A DNA stretch of 42,489 bases, from positions 1-42,489 of the forward strand of contig JASVEC010000144.1 in NCBI GenBank assembly GCA_030770535.1, in the 5' to 3' direction. Shown here piece after piece: positions 20,936-31,009 of this stretch (its first letter is position 1; each line of letters starts with the position of its first letter). The translations under genes and the position numbers were made by a program. This DNA is from Batkoa obscura. Its lineage: Eukaryota > Entomophthoromycota > Entomophthoromycetes > Entomophthorales > Batkoaceae. The notes below the pieces were generated by a model. It was not told where the DNA came from and ran no database searches. It saw only the letters and a list, made by a program, of their open reading frames with translations.

Positions 20936-22181
20936 ATGCGTCAAGTGAAAATTTTTGGAGGTAGTTCTCATCCCGAGCTTTCTGAGTTAATATCTCAAAA
21001 GTTAGCCCATCCACTTGCACCATTAACCACTAAAAAGTTTTCAAACCAAGAGTCAGTGGTTGAAATTGGTACTTCAGTACGTAACGAAGATGTATTTATA
21101 ATTCAATCTGGTTCTGGCAAAGTGAACGACAATTTAATGGAGTTATTGATTGCAGTATCGGCATGCAAGATAGCTTCTGCTTCTAGAGTAACCGCTGTTT
21201 TGCCATATTTCCCATACTCCAAACAATCAAAATCAAAAAACACTCGTTCTTGTATTGCTGCTCAATGTATTTTTTAAAGATCATTATTTAAGTTTAAATT
21301 TAAAATTTTTATATAGTGGTAGCTGATATGATCTCTGTTGCTGGAGTAGACCATGTTATTACTATGGATTTACATGCTTCTCAAATGCAAGGTTTCTTTA
21401 ATGTGCCAGTAGATAACTTGTATGCTGAGCCAGCTATTGCTAAATGGATTCGTGATTCAGTACCTAATTATAAGGATGGTGTAGTAGTATCAAAAAATGC
21501 TGGAGGGGCTAAAAGGTACAGACTATTTATAATATAAGTTCAAACTAATATCAAAATAATAGGGTCACTTCTTTAGCTGATTGTTTAGATATAGATTTTG
21601 CACTTATTCATAATGATCCTAATCATAAGGCAAAAAACTCGAGAGAGTATTATACTCATTCTGAACCTTTACCTGAGCCTAAAAGCCCATGCGAATCTTT
21701 GGCTGTAGTAGGTGATGTTGCAGGAAAAATTGTATTTTTGTGTGTAAGATTTAATTTTAATTAATTTTCTATCATTTCTATAAATCAAATAATGATTAAC
21801 AGAGTTCATTTCTTAATCCAATTTTTTAGGATGATATAATAGATAAATGCAACAATTTCATCCAAGCAAGTGACCAATTAATTAATAAGCACGGTGCTGC
21901 TAAGGTGTTCATAATAGCAACCCATGGGGTTTTGTCTGGTGATTCTTTGACCAAGTTAGAGGAATGTTCAACTATACATAAGGTAAAATAGAACTTATTT
22001 TAGTGACTAAAATGTTAAAACGTGTTAGGTTGTTGTTACAAATACATACCCTATCCCAGTTGAGCGTCGTAAAGGGGTATCAAAATTAGAAATTATTGAT
22101 ATTTCAGGTACTTTAGCAGAAGCTATCCGCCGAACTCATAATGGAGAGTCTATCTCTTTCTTATTCAAAAACCCATTGTAA
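20936..22181 (+). CDS. PRS1: PRPP synthetase family subunit, PRS1/PRPSAP (regulatory) type
   Basis: Five exons: 20936-21266, 21317-21515, 21563-21743, 21830-21982 and 22029-22181, with phases agreeing, giving 338 residues. PRPP synthetase makes phosphoribosyl pyrophosphate from ribose 5-phosphate and ATP for nucleotide, His and Trp synthesis. Family marks: GGSSHPELS near the start, [22 protein letters not shown], and [11 protein letters not shown] near the end. Features of the regulatory type: PYSKQSK in place of the catalytic PYARQDK; a changed flexible loop after ALIHNDP with an extra segment ([12 protein letters not shown]); and [10 protein letters not shown] where catalytic subunits have the PRPP loop DDxADTCGT. 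This pattern matches yeast Prs1 and animal PRPSAP, which act in complexes with catalytic subunits. PRS1 or PRS5 assignment is tentative. Confidence 0.88.
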
Positions 22182-22805
22182 AAAAATTACTTTATGCCTT
22201 CTCAACATTGTTAAACATACGTTATAAACATGTGACTTTATGGACTATATATCCAGCAAAATATAGATATCATTATTTTTATTGATAGTTTATTTTATAT
22301 CTATTATATTGTTTTATGACATGAGATATTCAAATCGACTTGAAATTTATCTATACAATTGGTCGCTTAGTATAAAACTTTATTTTGTCTTGTTGGAATT
22401 GAAACTATTTTCATTTAGTTATCAAAAAGCAGTTGATTTAAAATCCTTAAAAGCACATTGATTTGTACATATTAATATCAAGGTATATTAAAAGCTTAGA
22501 AACTCATATAAAAGTGTTTCTTTGTTAATAATTTATGTAATAATTTGTTTGCCTTTATGTTGCGTCAAAGTGGATAAAATGCCTAAGCAAAAAGAGATTA
22601 TTGTAGGATTTATCCTTTATGAAACTTTCAAATTAGTCATTATAAATTACTTGAAGAAACTAATTCATTATAAAAGTATGCTTAAATAAGATAATGAACC
22701 TAAATATAGTATCTCGAGTCAAAAAGCAATAAAAAAACAACTTTATTAACTTGTAAAAATCTGGTTTAGTTTAATATGTGAATTTAGTTCCCCATTCTTT
22801 TTATT
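22182..22805. other. Convergent intergenic stretch
   Basis: Shared 3' side of the PRS1-type and pinin-like genes. Long A+T-rich sequence with no gene, MITE or obvious structure. Confidence 0.4.
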
Positions 22806-23594
22806 TTATTCGATATTCTCTTGAGGCTCTTCTGCAACTGGGTTGATATCTTTTAATTGATTTAAAAGATTCTCTGTTACTGAGGTATGTTTATTTGGCA
22901 TAAAATATATCTTTGGCTCAGTATTTGTTGACAAGAAAAGGTGCTTAGTATTATTATAACCCTCTCTAATCGTTTCCTAATTTAAAGTCAAATTTTTACA
23001 TAATATAAAAACTACTAATTACCAATATTTCAGTTTCCTTTTTTAATTTCATACGCAATATTTCTTCTTGTCTTTGAATCTTTATCTGTCTCTCTTCTTC
23101 CTTTTGCCTTGATAACTCTTCTTTTTCTTTTTGTAGTTTTTCATTCACTTTTTGTTCTATTTCTTCACGCTTTAGCTCCTAATAAATTATATTAAACATT
23201 GATAATGACAGTAGTGATGCTTGTTTTACTCCATTGGATTTATTTCTAGCCTCAGATTGAAATTTGGTTAATGTTCCCATTAAGACACCAAACATTCTTT
23301 TCCCACGTTGCCTATCTTTATCATTTGTTTTGCTTTTGGCCTAGAAAGCTTTAGTTAATTGTTCGATTAAATACAATCATATTTTACATTGTCTGGTGTT
23401 GTTTCTTTTAAAGTTTCGCTATCATTTGATCTATCCACTTGTAAATCACCATTTTGGGCATTATCTTCATCGTGAATTTTGTTAATATTATCTTGTTGAT
23501 TATTTACCTTATCTTCTAAATTTCTATCCCTATATGATACACTGGGGTTAGTTTTGCTATGATATTATTATTATTTTTACTTTGTTTCACTCAT
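22806..23594 (-). CDS. PNN: Pinin-like (pinin/SDK/memA) splicing-associated protein
   Basis: Five exons on the minus strand: 23594-23581, 23556-23388, 23340-23230, 23178-23023 and 22976-22806, in phase, giving 206 residues. Pinin is a nuclear exon-junction/splicing factor. The core RGKRMFGVLMGTLTKFQSEA (about 73-92) is the family signature. It runs into a long charged coiled coil (about 99-148, ELKREEIEQKVNEKLQKEKE and on), then a segment with YFMPNKHT, like the family's IYYxPxK region. The N-terminal 60 residues are acidic and low-complexity. No exon is longer than 171 bp, so the gene is easy to miss. The weak point is the first intron, only 24 bp (23580-23557); the start may instead lie in an unseen exon. 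The gene converges with PRS1. Confidence 0.8.
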
Positions 23595-24414
23595 TTTGTT
23601 TAGAAGATAGTATTGAGTTTATTTTCAATTGCTTAACCTAAGGCATTTTTGACTTGCTCATTGATTGGTAACCAATTTCATAATAGCCAATTACTGCTTT
23701 TATATTGGCATTTAATTAAGATCAATTGCAATATTAATTTTATGACTATTCCAACTCTTTTTTGAAGTAGCTAGCAGTAGTTTTTACATAACTTATTTGC
23801 CCAATGCTCTTTAACACTAAACCCTCTTATTTGTCTAGATTTTGGCGTAGATTCTACTTTAAATAAGTAATTATTTATTTTCCAAAAGAGCTAGAACAAT
23901 TCTAAATATCATGGCTATTTTGATATTTTGATATTTTGTAAATTAGACTTGCCTCTGTTGTCAAAAAAATCGATTTTGTGTAATTAAAACTACCTTACCT
24001 TTACTGAAAAGGCCTTCAATAGTATATATAACATGGATGCAAATGGTTTAACATTATAACTGTGCTGACGTTAAGACTAGGGATAATATCACAATAGCTC
24101 TCTAATTTAACTTCTTATTTTTAATATAATATAAAACAATAATTATAACTTCAATACCATTACTCCAGCTAATTTGTTTTTCAGTTATATTTGTAGCAAC
24201 GAAAAGTGTTTTAAACCCATGTCATTTTATTTAGAAAGAACTATTATGAATTTTTTGAAATATCAAATTTCTAAAACACTCCGTCATTTATGAGCTGAAT
24301 ATTTTACTCTTTGGAAGAGATAGTGCTTTATAGTGATCTAAAGACTAAACCTCATGTGAAGGCTAAGGCTAATCAAAAAAACATCCCCATATATTAATGG
24401 TTTTTACTGGCTTA

Positions 24415-24815
24415 TGTGAAATATCGCTTCGTCAGTCCCATGGTTAATTATTTTGATTTGTTATGAGAATTTCTAGTTCCACCCAAAAGAATATTATCTT
24501 CTCATTTTGATACTTATACTTTTCAGAGTATAAAAGAGTTTACAGAGTATAATAGTTCGAGGCTTTTTAACTGAATTAATCCCTGATATCTCGAACATTT
24601 AATAAAGCCACTAAGTTTTCTTAATAGTATTTTACATAGATTTTACATTAGTATTGTCTATTCTATTTGTCTTATATAGCTTGTAACCTATTACGTGCTA
24701 TTCCTCATAATCCAAGTCTATCTTAGTCACATAAACTAAGACCTTTCGACTTATAGTGTAGTCAACCCAGCAATAGCTGTTCTTGACTCCAAACCCTGAG
24801 TACCAGATTTCACAC
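24415..24815 (+). mobile_element. Solo LTR copy 3 (shorter)
   Basis: 401 bp with the family ends TGTGAAAT and ATTTCACA and a perfect 4-bp target duplication CTTA (24411-24414 and 24816-24819). Same orientation as copy 1, with the TATA and AATAAA boxes kept. It is shorter than the other copies, so it is not whole; no internal region is attached. Confidence 0.78.
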
Positions 24816-25433
24816 TTATGAAATTATATGGAAAATTTCAATATCTGTATTTACTATAGTATTAGTAACAGAATATCGTTAAATACATATAACAAATAAC
24901 TAACAATAATGTAAATAAAGTAATAAAAAAATTTTCTAGATATAACGCTATTTTTAATACTATAGCTAATTTTATTGCCAAAAACTATTTTGTGTTAAAT
25001 TTTGCCAACACTAAACGTTGAAATATAGCTTTATTTAAGGCTATAGTAAGATAGAAGTATAGACTAAATCGAAGTTATAGCAAGCATTGGCTTTATTATT
25101 TTTGATGCAGCAGCTATAAGTAAATATTGAAAGATTAAATAAACTACTTTTAGAAGATTTAATTGTAATCTAATAAAAATATTATCTTAATGTTGAAGTG
25201 CCATTTTTTACTTTAAAATTATTATAGTGCTTTTACATCTTTCTATTTTAAACTTTATTTAAAATCAAGATTTAAATTAATATAGAACACTTCCACTGAT
25301 AATTCAAATATTTCAAAGACTACTGATTGTATTAAGCTTCATTTCAAATTTTAAATGGGGATGTCTGGATTGGTTTCAGAATTTACTTAAAAATTAATAT
25401 AAATCCAAAGTTTTCATATTTATGTCTTTAACA

Positions 25434-25534
25434 TATGAGCGTGTTTTTGATTTCATCACTTTTTTCGTTTTTTAAGTGCTGTTTAAGCAAAATGATTGCT
25501 AGTAAAATTTTTAAACAAAAAATCCATTTACATA
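25434..25534 (+). mobile_element. MITE copy 11
   Basis: Plus orientation, from TA-TGAGCGTGTTTTTGATTT to AATCCATTTACA-TA. Both ends are worn; the centre AAGTGCTGTTTAAGCAAAA is recognisable. Confidence 0.8.
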
Positions 25535-25615
25535 TAATATCTAATAATTTAAAAAATAAAGCAATAGCTAAGCCAATATTCTTTAAGTATATACTAAGTA
25601 ATTTCAAAAATGCAG

Positions 25616-26077
25616 TGTGAAACCTGGTACTTAGTGAGTGGAGCCAAAAGCAGTTATCGCTTATTGGCTACACTATAAGTCGAAAGGCCTTAGTTCGTGT
25701 GACTAAGATAGACTTGAATTATGAAGAATAGCATGTGATAGGCTACGGACTATGTAAGGGAAATAGGATAGACAATATTAATGTAAAATCTACGTAAAAC
25801 AATATTAAGTAAACTTAGTAGCCTTATTAAATGTTCGAGATATCAAAGAATAACTCAGTTAAAAACCTTGAGCTACTATACTCTGAAATCTCTTTTATAT
25901 TCTGAAAAGTATAGATATCAAAACGAGAGGATAATATTCTTTGAGATGAAGATAGAAATTCACGTAGTAAATCAAACTGAGAGCATGGGATCGATTGTCT
26001 CTAAGCTCGAGAACACAACAACCTAAGTGATTATTATGCTATACTCAATCATGGAGCTGACAAAGCGATATTTCACA
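25616..26077 (-). mobile_element. Solo LTR copy 4 (older)
   Basis: 462 bp, inverted, with ends TGTGAAAC and ATTTCACA. It is clearly more diverged from copies 1 and 2 than they are from each other, and its flanks (GCAG and ATAA) no longer show a duplication, so it is probably the oldest copy. Confidence 0.7.
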
Positions 26078-26091
26078 ATAATAAGAAAACA

Positions 26092-26195
26092 AATGGGAAT
26101 GTTTTTTTATTTCATTACTTTTCCATTTTTTAAGCGCTATTTAAGTGGAAAGGTTGTTAGTGAAATTCCCAAATAAAAAAGTACACCTCCAAATA
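26092..26195 (+). mobile_element. MITE copy 12
   Basis: Plus orientation, from AA-TGGGAATGTTTTTTTATTT to GTACACCTCCA-AA. It begins 15 bp after solo LTR copy 4. Confidence 0.87.
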
Positions 26196-26268
26196 TAATT
26201 TTTAAGAAACATAAAAAAATAAGAATATCAAAGAATATTCGCGTTCTATTAAATATAATAATAAATTA

Positions 26269-26372
26269 TATGGGGATGTGTTTTTGTGTTTAAGAATTTT
26301 ACTAACAAATTTTCCACTCAAATAGCGCTTAAAAGATATGAAAAGTAATGAAGCCAAAAAAACATCCCCATG
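26269..26372 (-). mobile_element. MITE copy 13
   Basis: Inverted, from TA-TGGGGATGTGTTTTTGTG to AACATCCCCA-TG. Near consensus, apart from the changed right flank (TG for TA). Makes an inverted pair with copy 12. Confidence 0.93.
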
Positions 26373-26617
26373 TTATTATTTAACATCTCATAAGTTGAAA
26401 AATCTAATGTAGTTCTAATTAAAACTACAAAGTCTGCAGAAAATTAAAAAAATTAAAAAATGAACCTTAGTTTATTTTATAAAAATAACCAAAAGTTTAA
26501 GTTTTGATATTTGTTAAGCAAGCAAATAATTTATTAATAAAAATCAACTGTTAAATATTAATAAATAATCAAAATCAAGTAATTGTAATGATAAACAAAA
26601 GCTATCATTATATTATA

Positions 26618-26721
26618 TATGGGGATGTTTTTTTGGCTTCATTACCTCTCATATCTTTTAAGCGCTATCTGAGTGGAAAATTTGTTAGTAAAATTCTTAA
26701 ACACAAAAACACATCCCCATA
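26618..26721 (+). mobile_element. MITE copy 14 (near consensus)
   Basis: Plus orientation, from TA-TGGGGATGTTTTTTTGGC to ACACATCCCCA-TA. Ends, flanks and centre are all near consensus; a good reference copy and likely among the youngest. Confidence 0.95.
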
Positions 26722-27547
26722 TATTATATAAAAATAGCTTACTATAGTTTTAAGGCTAACTATTCCTTTTTATCTAATTACATACTAATTTGGTGATATA
26801 TTAATAATATGGTTATAATATTAAAGTCATTTATTTAATAAAAAATCTGCAATGTTATTTATGAAACATTCAGTAATAAGTATTTTTAATAAAACATTGT
26901 AGGAATATATATTTTTTTATATAACTTTGATTGACATTAATACATAAGTTATATTAGTAAAGCCTTTGCTAACATAGTAGTTTCTAATAAATCTAGTAAA
27001 AGTTATTCTGACTTATAACATGTATTATAGTAAAATAATTTAAAATTATCAAGTACCTTTGTTTTTCAATAAACAATTTTTTTGGAATAAAGTTGCCTGT
27101 TTTAGACATTCAAAGTCATAAAGCATTTTCAAGATTTAAAAAACAAAAAATGGGTTTAATCGATTTAGTATAAACTTGATTATATTAATACAATGCTAAA
27201 TTTTTACAAAATATAAAAGTATGATAAGAAAATAACCGTATAATTATTCAAGAATAATTAGTTTGTACTCATTTAAAATAAAGTGTAGCTTTGCTCTATG
27301 AAATAATTCTATTTTTTTGAAGTTGTTCTATTAACTTTTACACCATTATTATTTGGTCAATGTATTTTTAAATTTGATTGTTTATGATAATTACTCCATT
27401 ATTAAGGGTATATCAAAACAACTACACCATATAGTGAGTATCTAATGCTCTTTAACTAAGTTTACCTAATATAGGGTAATATAATATTTCTCCGTCTTGC
27501 TGGAATTAGATATAAGAACATATTCTTATTTTTACTATGAATCAATA

Positions 27548-27652
27548 AATGAGGATGTTCTTTTGTTTAAGAACTTTACTAGCAATTTTTCTACTTAAAT
27601 AGCGTCCAAAAAATGGAAAAAGTGATGAAACCAAAAAAAAACACCTCCAAAT
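27548..27652 (-). mobile_element. MITE copy 15
   Basis: Inverted, from TGAGGATGTTCTTTTGTTTA to AACACCTCCA. Lies about 230 bp upstream of the secreted-protein gene. Confidence 0.88.
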
Positions 27653-27745
27653 TGTAACAGGTCATATGATTTATCTACCAACATGACTTGAATCACACAG
27701 ATTAACCTTTACCATACTATGGCTTAATACTATGAATAATTTTAC

Positions 27746-27753
27746 TATAAATA
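27746..27753 (+). promoter_or_regulatory. Possible TATA box of the secreted-protein gene
   Basis: TATAAATA, 139 bp before the start codon. A second TATA-rich run (TATATATATAC) lies about 45 bp before it, so which of the two is used is unclear. Confidence 0.3.
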
Positions 27754-27884
27754 CCTCCCTTTTTCTTATTAAATAAAGTATCAAATAATACTTATAAACA
27801 CATAGTATTAACTCCTACTATTATTATAGCCGACTTATATATATACTTTATTCTGTTCTTACTGTTAGTCAATTCAAATATAAA

Positions 27885-28367
27885 ATGAAGTCGTCTTTTT
27901 TTGCATTAAGCTTTTTAAGTTTAGCTATTTTTACTAACTCTATAGTATCGGACAGATGGAAAGCTATGTGCTCTTTTGAAACTAGGGTTCAATATATGGA
28001 TGCCGTTTGTTCATGCAGTATCAGAAGTCCAGCAGGAGGTACAGCTGGATCCAAATGCTACATCACACGACAAATAGGTAATGTTCAATACGAATGTTCT
28101 GGCCCAAGAGATACCTCCTCTCAAGGTGGATATCAGATTGAAATGAAGAGTTGTGGTCAAGGTCAAATGGAAGTTCAAATGTATGGTCCTAACGGAGAAG
28201 AATGGAGTTCACATACATTTGTAACTGATTGTGCCATAGAAAATAAGAGAAGAAGTTTTAAAAGGTACATAAAATCTTTGTTTAAGAGATACAAGGATAA
28301 TGATGCTGCGATTGAATTTAATAATAATAGTTGTAATGCAAATCATGAATTTGATGTGATGGCTTAA
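27885..28367 (+). CDS. Small secreted cysteine-rich protein
   Basis: 160 residues, single exon. The first 19-22 residues form a clear signal peptide (MKSSFFALSFLSLAIFTNSI). The mature chain has eight cysteines, at about residues 29, 42, 44, 58, 71, 90, 116 and 150, an even number compatible with four disulfides. The region 23-117 is Gly/Ser-rich with beta-like spacing (QIEMKSCGQGQMEVQMYGPN). After it comes a basic stretch (KRRSFKRYIKSLFKR, 121-135) that could be cut by a Kex2-type protease at the dibasic sites, releasing a C-terminal peptide. No family is recognised. Role as a host-directed or wall-associated protein is inference. Codon use is ordinary for the window. Confidence 0.8.
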   Translation: MKSSFFALSFLSLAIFTNSIVSDRWKAMCSFETRVQYMDAVCSCSIRSPAGGTAGSKCYITRQIGNVQYECSGPRDTSSQGGYQIEMKSCGQGQMEVQMYGPNGEEWSSHTFVTDCAIENKRRSFKRYIKSLFKRYKDNDAAIEFNNNSCNANHEFDVMA

Positions 28368-28621
28368 TAAATCTATTGACATTTTAAGTTCTAGGATTTC
28401 TTAGTTTGGAATTTGTGCATATTTTAAAATTATGAAGTTTTTTGTTTTAATATAATCTAGTTAATGATAGTGACTGTCTTATTGGTATTGAATTGAAATT
28501 ATACTATATCCCAATATCAAGTATAACAAAAAGTAGGTTTATTAAAAGAAGCACATCCCATAAATATTTGTATCAAATTTCATAATTGATGTAAATAAAA
28601 CAAGTTATTTCAAAAAGTTAT

Positions 28622-28709
28622 GAAGTTGTATTTTTCTGGTTTTATTTTGCTCATTCAACTATTTAGTAGAAAAATTATTAGTGAAATTCTTCAACGAAAA
28701 AAAGCATAT
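28622..28709 (+). mobile_element. MITE copy 16 (worn)
   Basis: Plus orientation, heavily diverged: TGAAGTTGTATTTTTCTGGT to ACGAAAAAAAGCATA. Recognised by the central ATTTAGTAGAAAAATTATTA and the following AAATTCTTCAACG. It abuts copy 17. Confidence 0.65.
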
Positions 28710-28913
28710 GGGAATGTATTTTTATGTTTAAGAATTTTACTAATAATTTTTCCACTTTAAATGGGAGTGTTTTTTTTGACTTCATTACTTTTTCCATTTT
28801 TTAAGCACTATTTGAATGGAAAATTTGTTGGTAAAATTCTTAAACACAAAAATACATGCCCAAATAGTGTTTAAAAAATAGAAAAAGTGAAGCCAAGAAA
28901 ACATCCTCATGTA
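28706..28913 (-). mobile_element. MITE copy 17, split by copy 18
   Basis: Inverted copy in two parts, 28706-28758 and 28865-28913. Together they cover the whole consensus from CATATGGGAATGTATTTTTA to AACATCCTCATG. Copy 18 sits in the middle of it. Confidence 0.85.
28759..28864 (+). mobile_element. MITE copy 18, nested in copy 17
   Basis: Plus orientation, from AA-TGGGAGTGTTTTTTTTGAC to ATACATGCCCA-AA, inserted at the CCACTTAAATAG site of copy 17, so it is the younger of the two. TSD bases are worn. Confidence 0.87.
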
Positions 28914-29083
28914 CAAATTATATTTATAATGATATTGTAGTTAACATGATTTGACTTATACTGATAGATAGTAGAAAATTTTGCGTTAACCTATTCTAAA
29001 TACCCTTTAATTTTCTTCTAAAGGGATACTAACAAACTATCATAAGTTATATACGTTTTACTTAGCTATTTAGATTATGAATA

Positions 29084-29188
29084 TATGGGGATGATTTTTT
29101 TAGTTTCATTGCTTTTTCCATTTTTTTAAAGCCCTATTTGAGCGGAAAATTCTTCGTAAATTCTTAAACATAAAAATACATCCTCATA
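29084..29188 (+). mobile_element. MITE copy 19
   Basis: Plus orientation, from TA-TGGGGATGATTTTTTTAG to ATACATCCTCA-TA, with small length changes inside. Confidence 0.92.
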
Positions 29189-29343
29189 TCTTTTATAAAT
29201 TATCATTGTACCATTTTAATTACTATATAAAAATTTATATTATCAAAACAACAACCGTGCAAACATATTAATGAACTACTACAGTGAAGAGTATAAATAG
29301 TAAAGTAAAATTATATCGATAGAATTTTGAAAAAAAGGATATA

Positions 29344-29446
29344 TATGAGGATTTTTTTTTACTTCATTACTTTTTCCATCTTTTAAACGCTATTTGAGTG
29401 GAAAAATTGTTAGTAAAATTCTTAAATACAAAAATACATTTCCATA
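29344..29446 (+). mobile_element. MITE copy 20
   Basis: Plus orientation, from TA-TGAGGATTTTTTTTTACT to ATACATTTCCA-TA. The end boxes are partly worn; TA flanks are kept. Confidence 0.9.
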
Positions 29447-29830
29447 TTAATAATATAGTATGTTTCTTATCCAGGAGTATAGGAAGCTATTTATGCTTTA
29501 CAACCGTTTATAAGTTTGTAGAAAGATTCTTAAAGACAATTGGGATAGAAAGTAGAGTATCATCATATTTTGTATCATTTATACTGTCCAATATGCTTTT
29601 GAAACAAGTTCATTAGTTATATAACTTACAGAAATAATAAAGAACAGATTTTTATAACTGCATATTTAACTTTGACATTAATTCTAGGATATACTCTTTA
29701 TGATTTACAATTGATAATACTAGAATAAGTGATAACAGGAATTGATAGGACTAATAATTCTTAAACCAAAGTAATCTGGTAGCGATTAGTAGAGACAACC
29801 ACCAAAAAAAATTTTAGATTAAATTTAATA

Positions 29831-29935
29831 TATGGGGATGTATTTTTTTGTTCAAGGATTTTACTAACAATCTTTCTACTCAAATAGTGCTTAAAAGGTG
29901 GAAAAAATAATGAAACCAAAAAAACCATCCCCATA
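29831..29935 (-). mobile_element. MITE copy 21
   Basis: Inverted, from TA-TGGGGATGTATTTTTTTG to ACCATCCCCA-TA. Near consensus. Forms a close inverted pair with copy 22, 14 bp away. Confidence 0.95.
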
Positions 29936-29949
29936 TATTTTTTATATAA

Positions 29950-30051
29950 TATGGGAGTGTTTTTGACTTCATTATTCTTTCCATTTTTTAAGCGCTATTT
30001 AAGCCGAAAACTTGTTAGTAAAATTCTTAAGCACAAAAATACACCCTCATA
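29950..30051 (+). mobile_element. MITE copy 22
   Basis: Plus orientation, from TA-TGGGAGTGTTTTTGACTT to ATACACCCTCA-TA. Confidence 0.93.
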
Positions 30052-30481
30052 TATTGATTTTATTTTTATATCAATAAATATACCTTGAGATACAGCAATG
30101 TCAAATGGTAAATTGGGCCTTTATATGAAACTATACTAAAAGTATACTTATAAGAAAAGTTAAATATAAAACAAACAATCTATTTTAATTCATAACTATC
30201 CTTACTTATAATAACTTGATTTTAATTATTTAGTTTAAAAATTTTATATTATAATTCTATTTTTGTCTTTCAAATAGAAAAAATAGTATAAAGATATTAA
30301 GATCATAATAAATCGACATATACGATATTGATAAAGAAATTACATCTGAAATAGTCACCAGTATGATTTATTCAAAATGATCTTATAATGATCAATCTAT
30401 CACCTTTAATTTAAATACCTACTTAGGCTTTAATTAATCTTCTTTTTGCTTATTTAAATAAAAAGCTACAAAATTTATATA

Positions 30482-30591
30482 AATGGGAATGTATTATTTT
30501 TTTGTTTAATAATTTTATTAACAATTTTTCCACTTAAATAGCGTTTAAAAGATAGAAAAAATAATGAAGCCAAAAAAAACATCCCCCCATT
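30482..30591 (-). mobile_element. MITE copy 23
   Basis: Inverted, from AA-TGGGAATGTATTATTTTT to AACATCCCCCCA-TT. The C-run and T-run are slightly expanded. Confidence 0.9.
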
Positions 30592-31009
30592 TGTATATTG
30601 AAAAAATCGAATTTCAATTTGAAGTATTATTTACCAATTATTAAAAATTGTATATAATATCAATTTTATTTGATAAATCTATTTACAACACGGTTTTTTT
30701 TTCAATTTTAGTCATTTAAAAATATTCAACAATAAGGTCAGAAATCAATTAAATTAATCTAAAGTTAAACTTAAATTGAGAGAACAAAGTATAAGAAGGC
30801 TAAAATTGCAACCTTTTTATTCAGTATACTAACTCAATTCTTTTAGCTTAATACTAACATTTTTTTAGGTTGAACTAGTCGGACAGCTTCTGGTGTTTAG
30901 TAGCTAGAGCTACTAGGAATTTTAGAATAAATGTACGTTTTATTTGCTTTAAATACTATACTATTTTGCTATTATGCTACCAAAGATTTTAGAATAATGT
31001 ACATTTTTT

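Larger units (their letters stand above)
23595..27884. other. Repeat-rich intergenic stretch
   Basis: No gene is supported in about 4.3 kb. It contains two solo LTR copies and MITE copies 11-14, plus worn MITE ends at about 24370-24393 (right end, CAAAAAAACATCCCCATA) and 25353-25380 (left end, ATGGGGATGTCTGG). The rest is featureless A+T-rich DNA. Confidence 0.45.

Noticed and set aside
20841-21023. Minus-strand frame over the start of the PRPP synthetase gene
   Set aside because: Overlaps a well-supported exon in antisense; no family.
24290-24393. A full MITE copy before solo LTR copy 3
   Set aside because: Only the right end (AAACATCCCCATA) is convincing; the rest is too diverged to align by eye.
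25435-25620. Open frame beginning in MITE copy 11
   Set aside because: Its start and first half are MITE sequence; no independent coding signal.
29398-29616. 72-codon frame starting in MITE copy 20
   Set aside because: The N-terminus KLLVKFLNTKIHFHI is the translated MITE right end; the rest shows no family.
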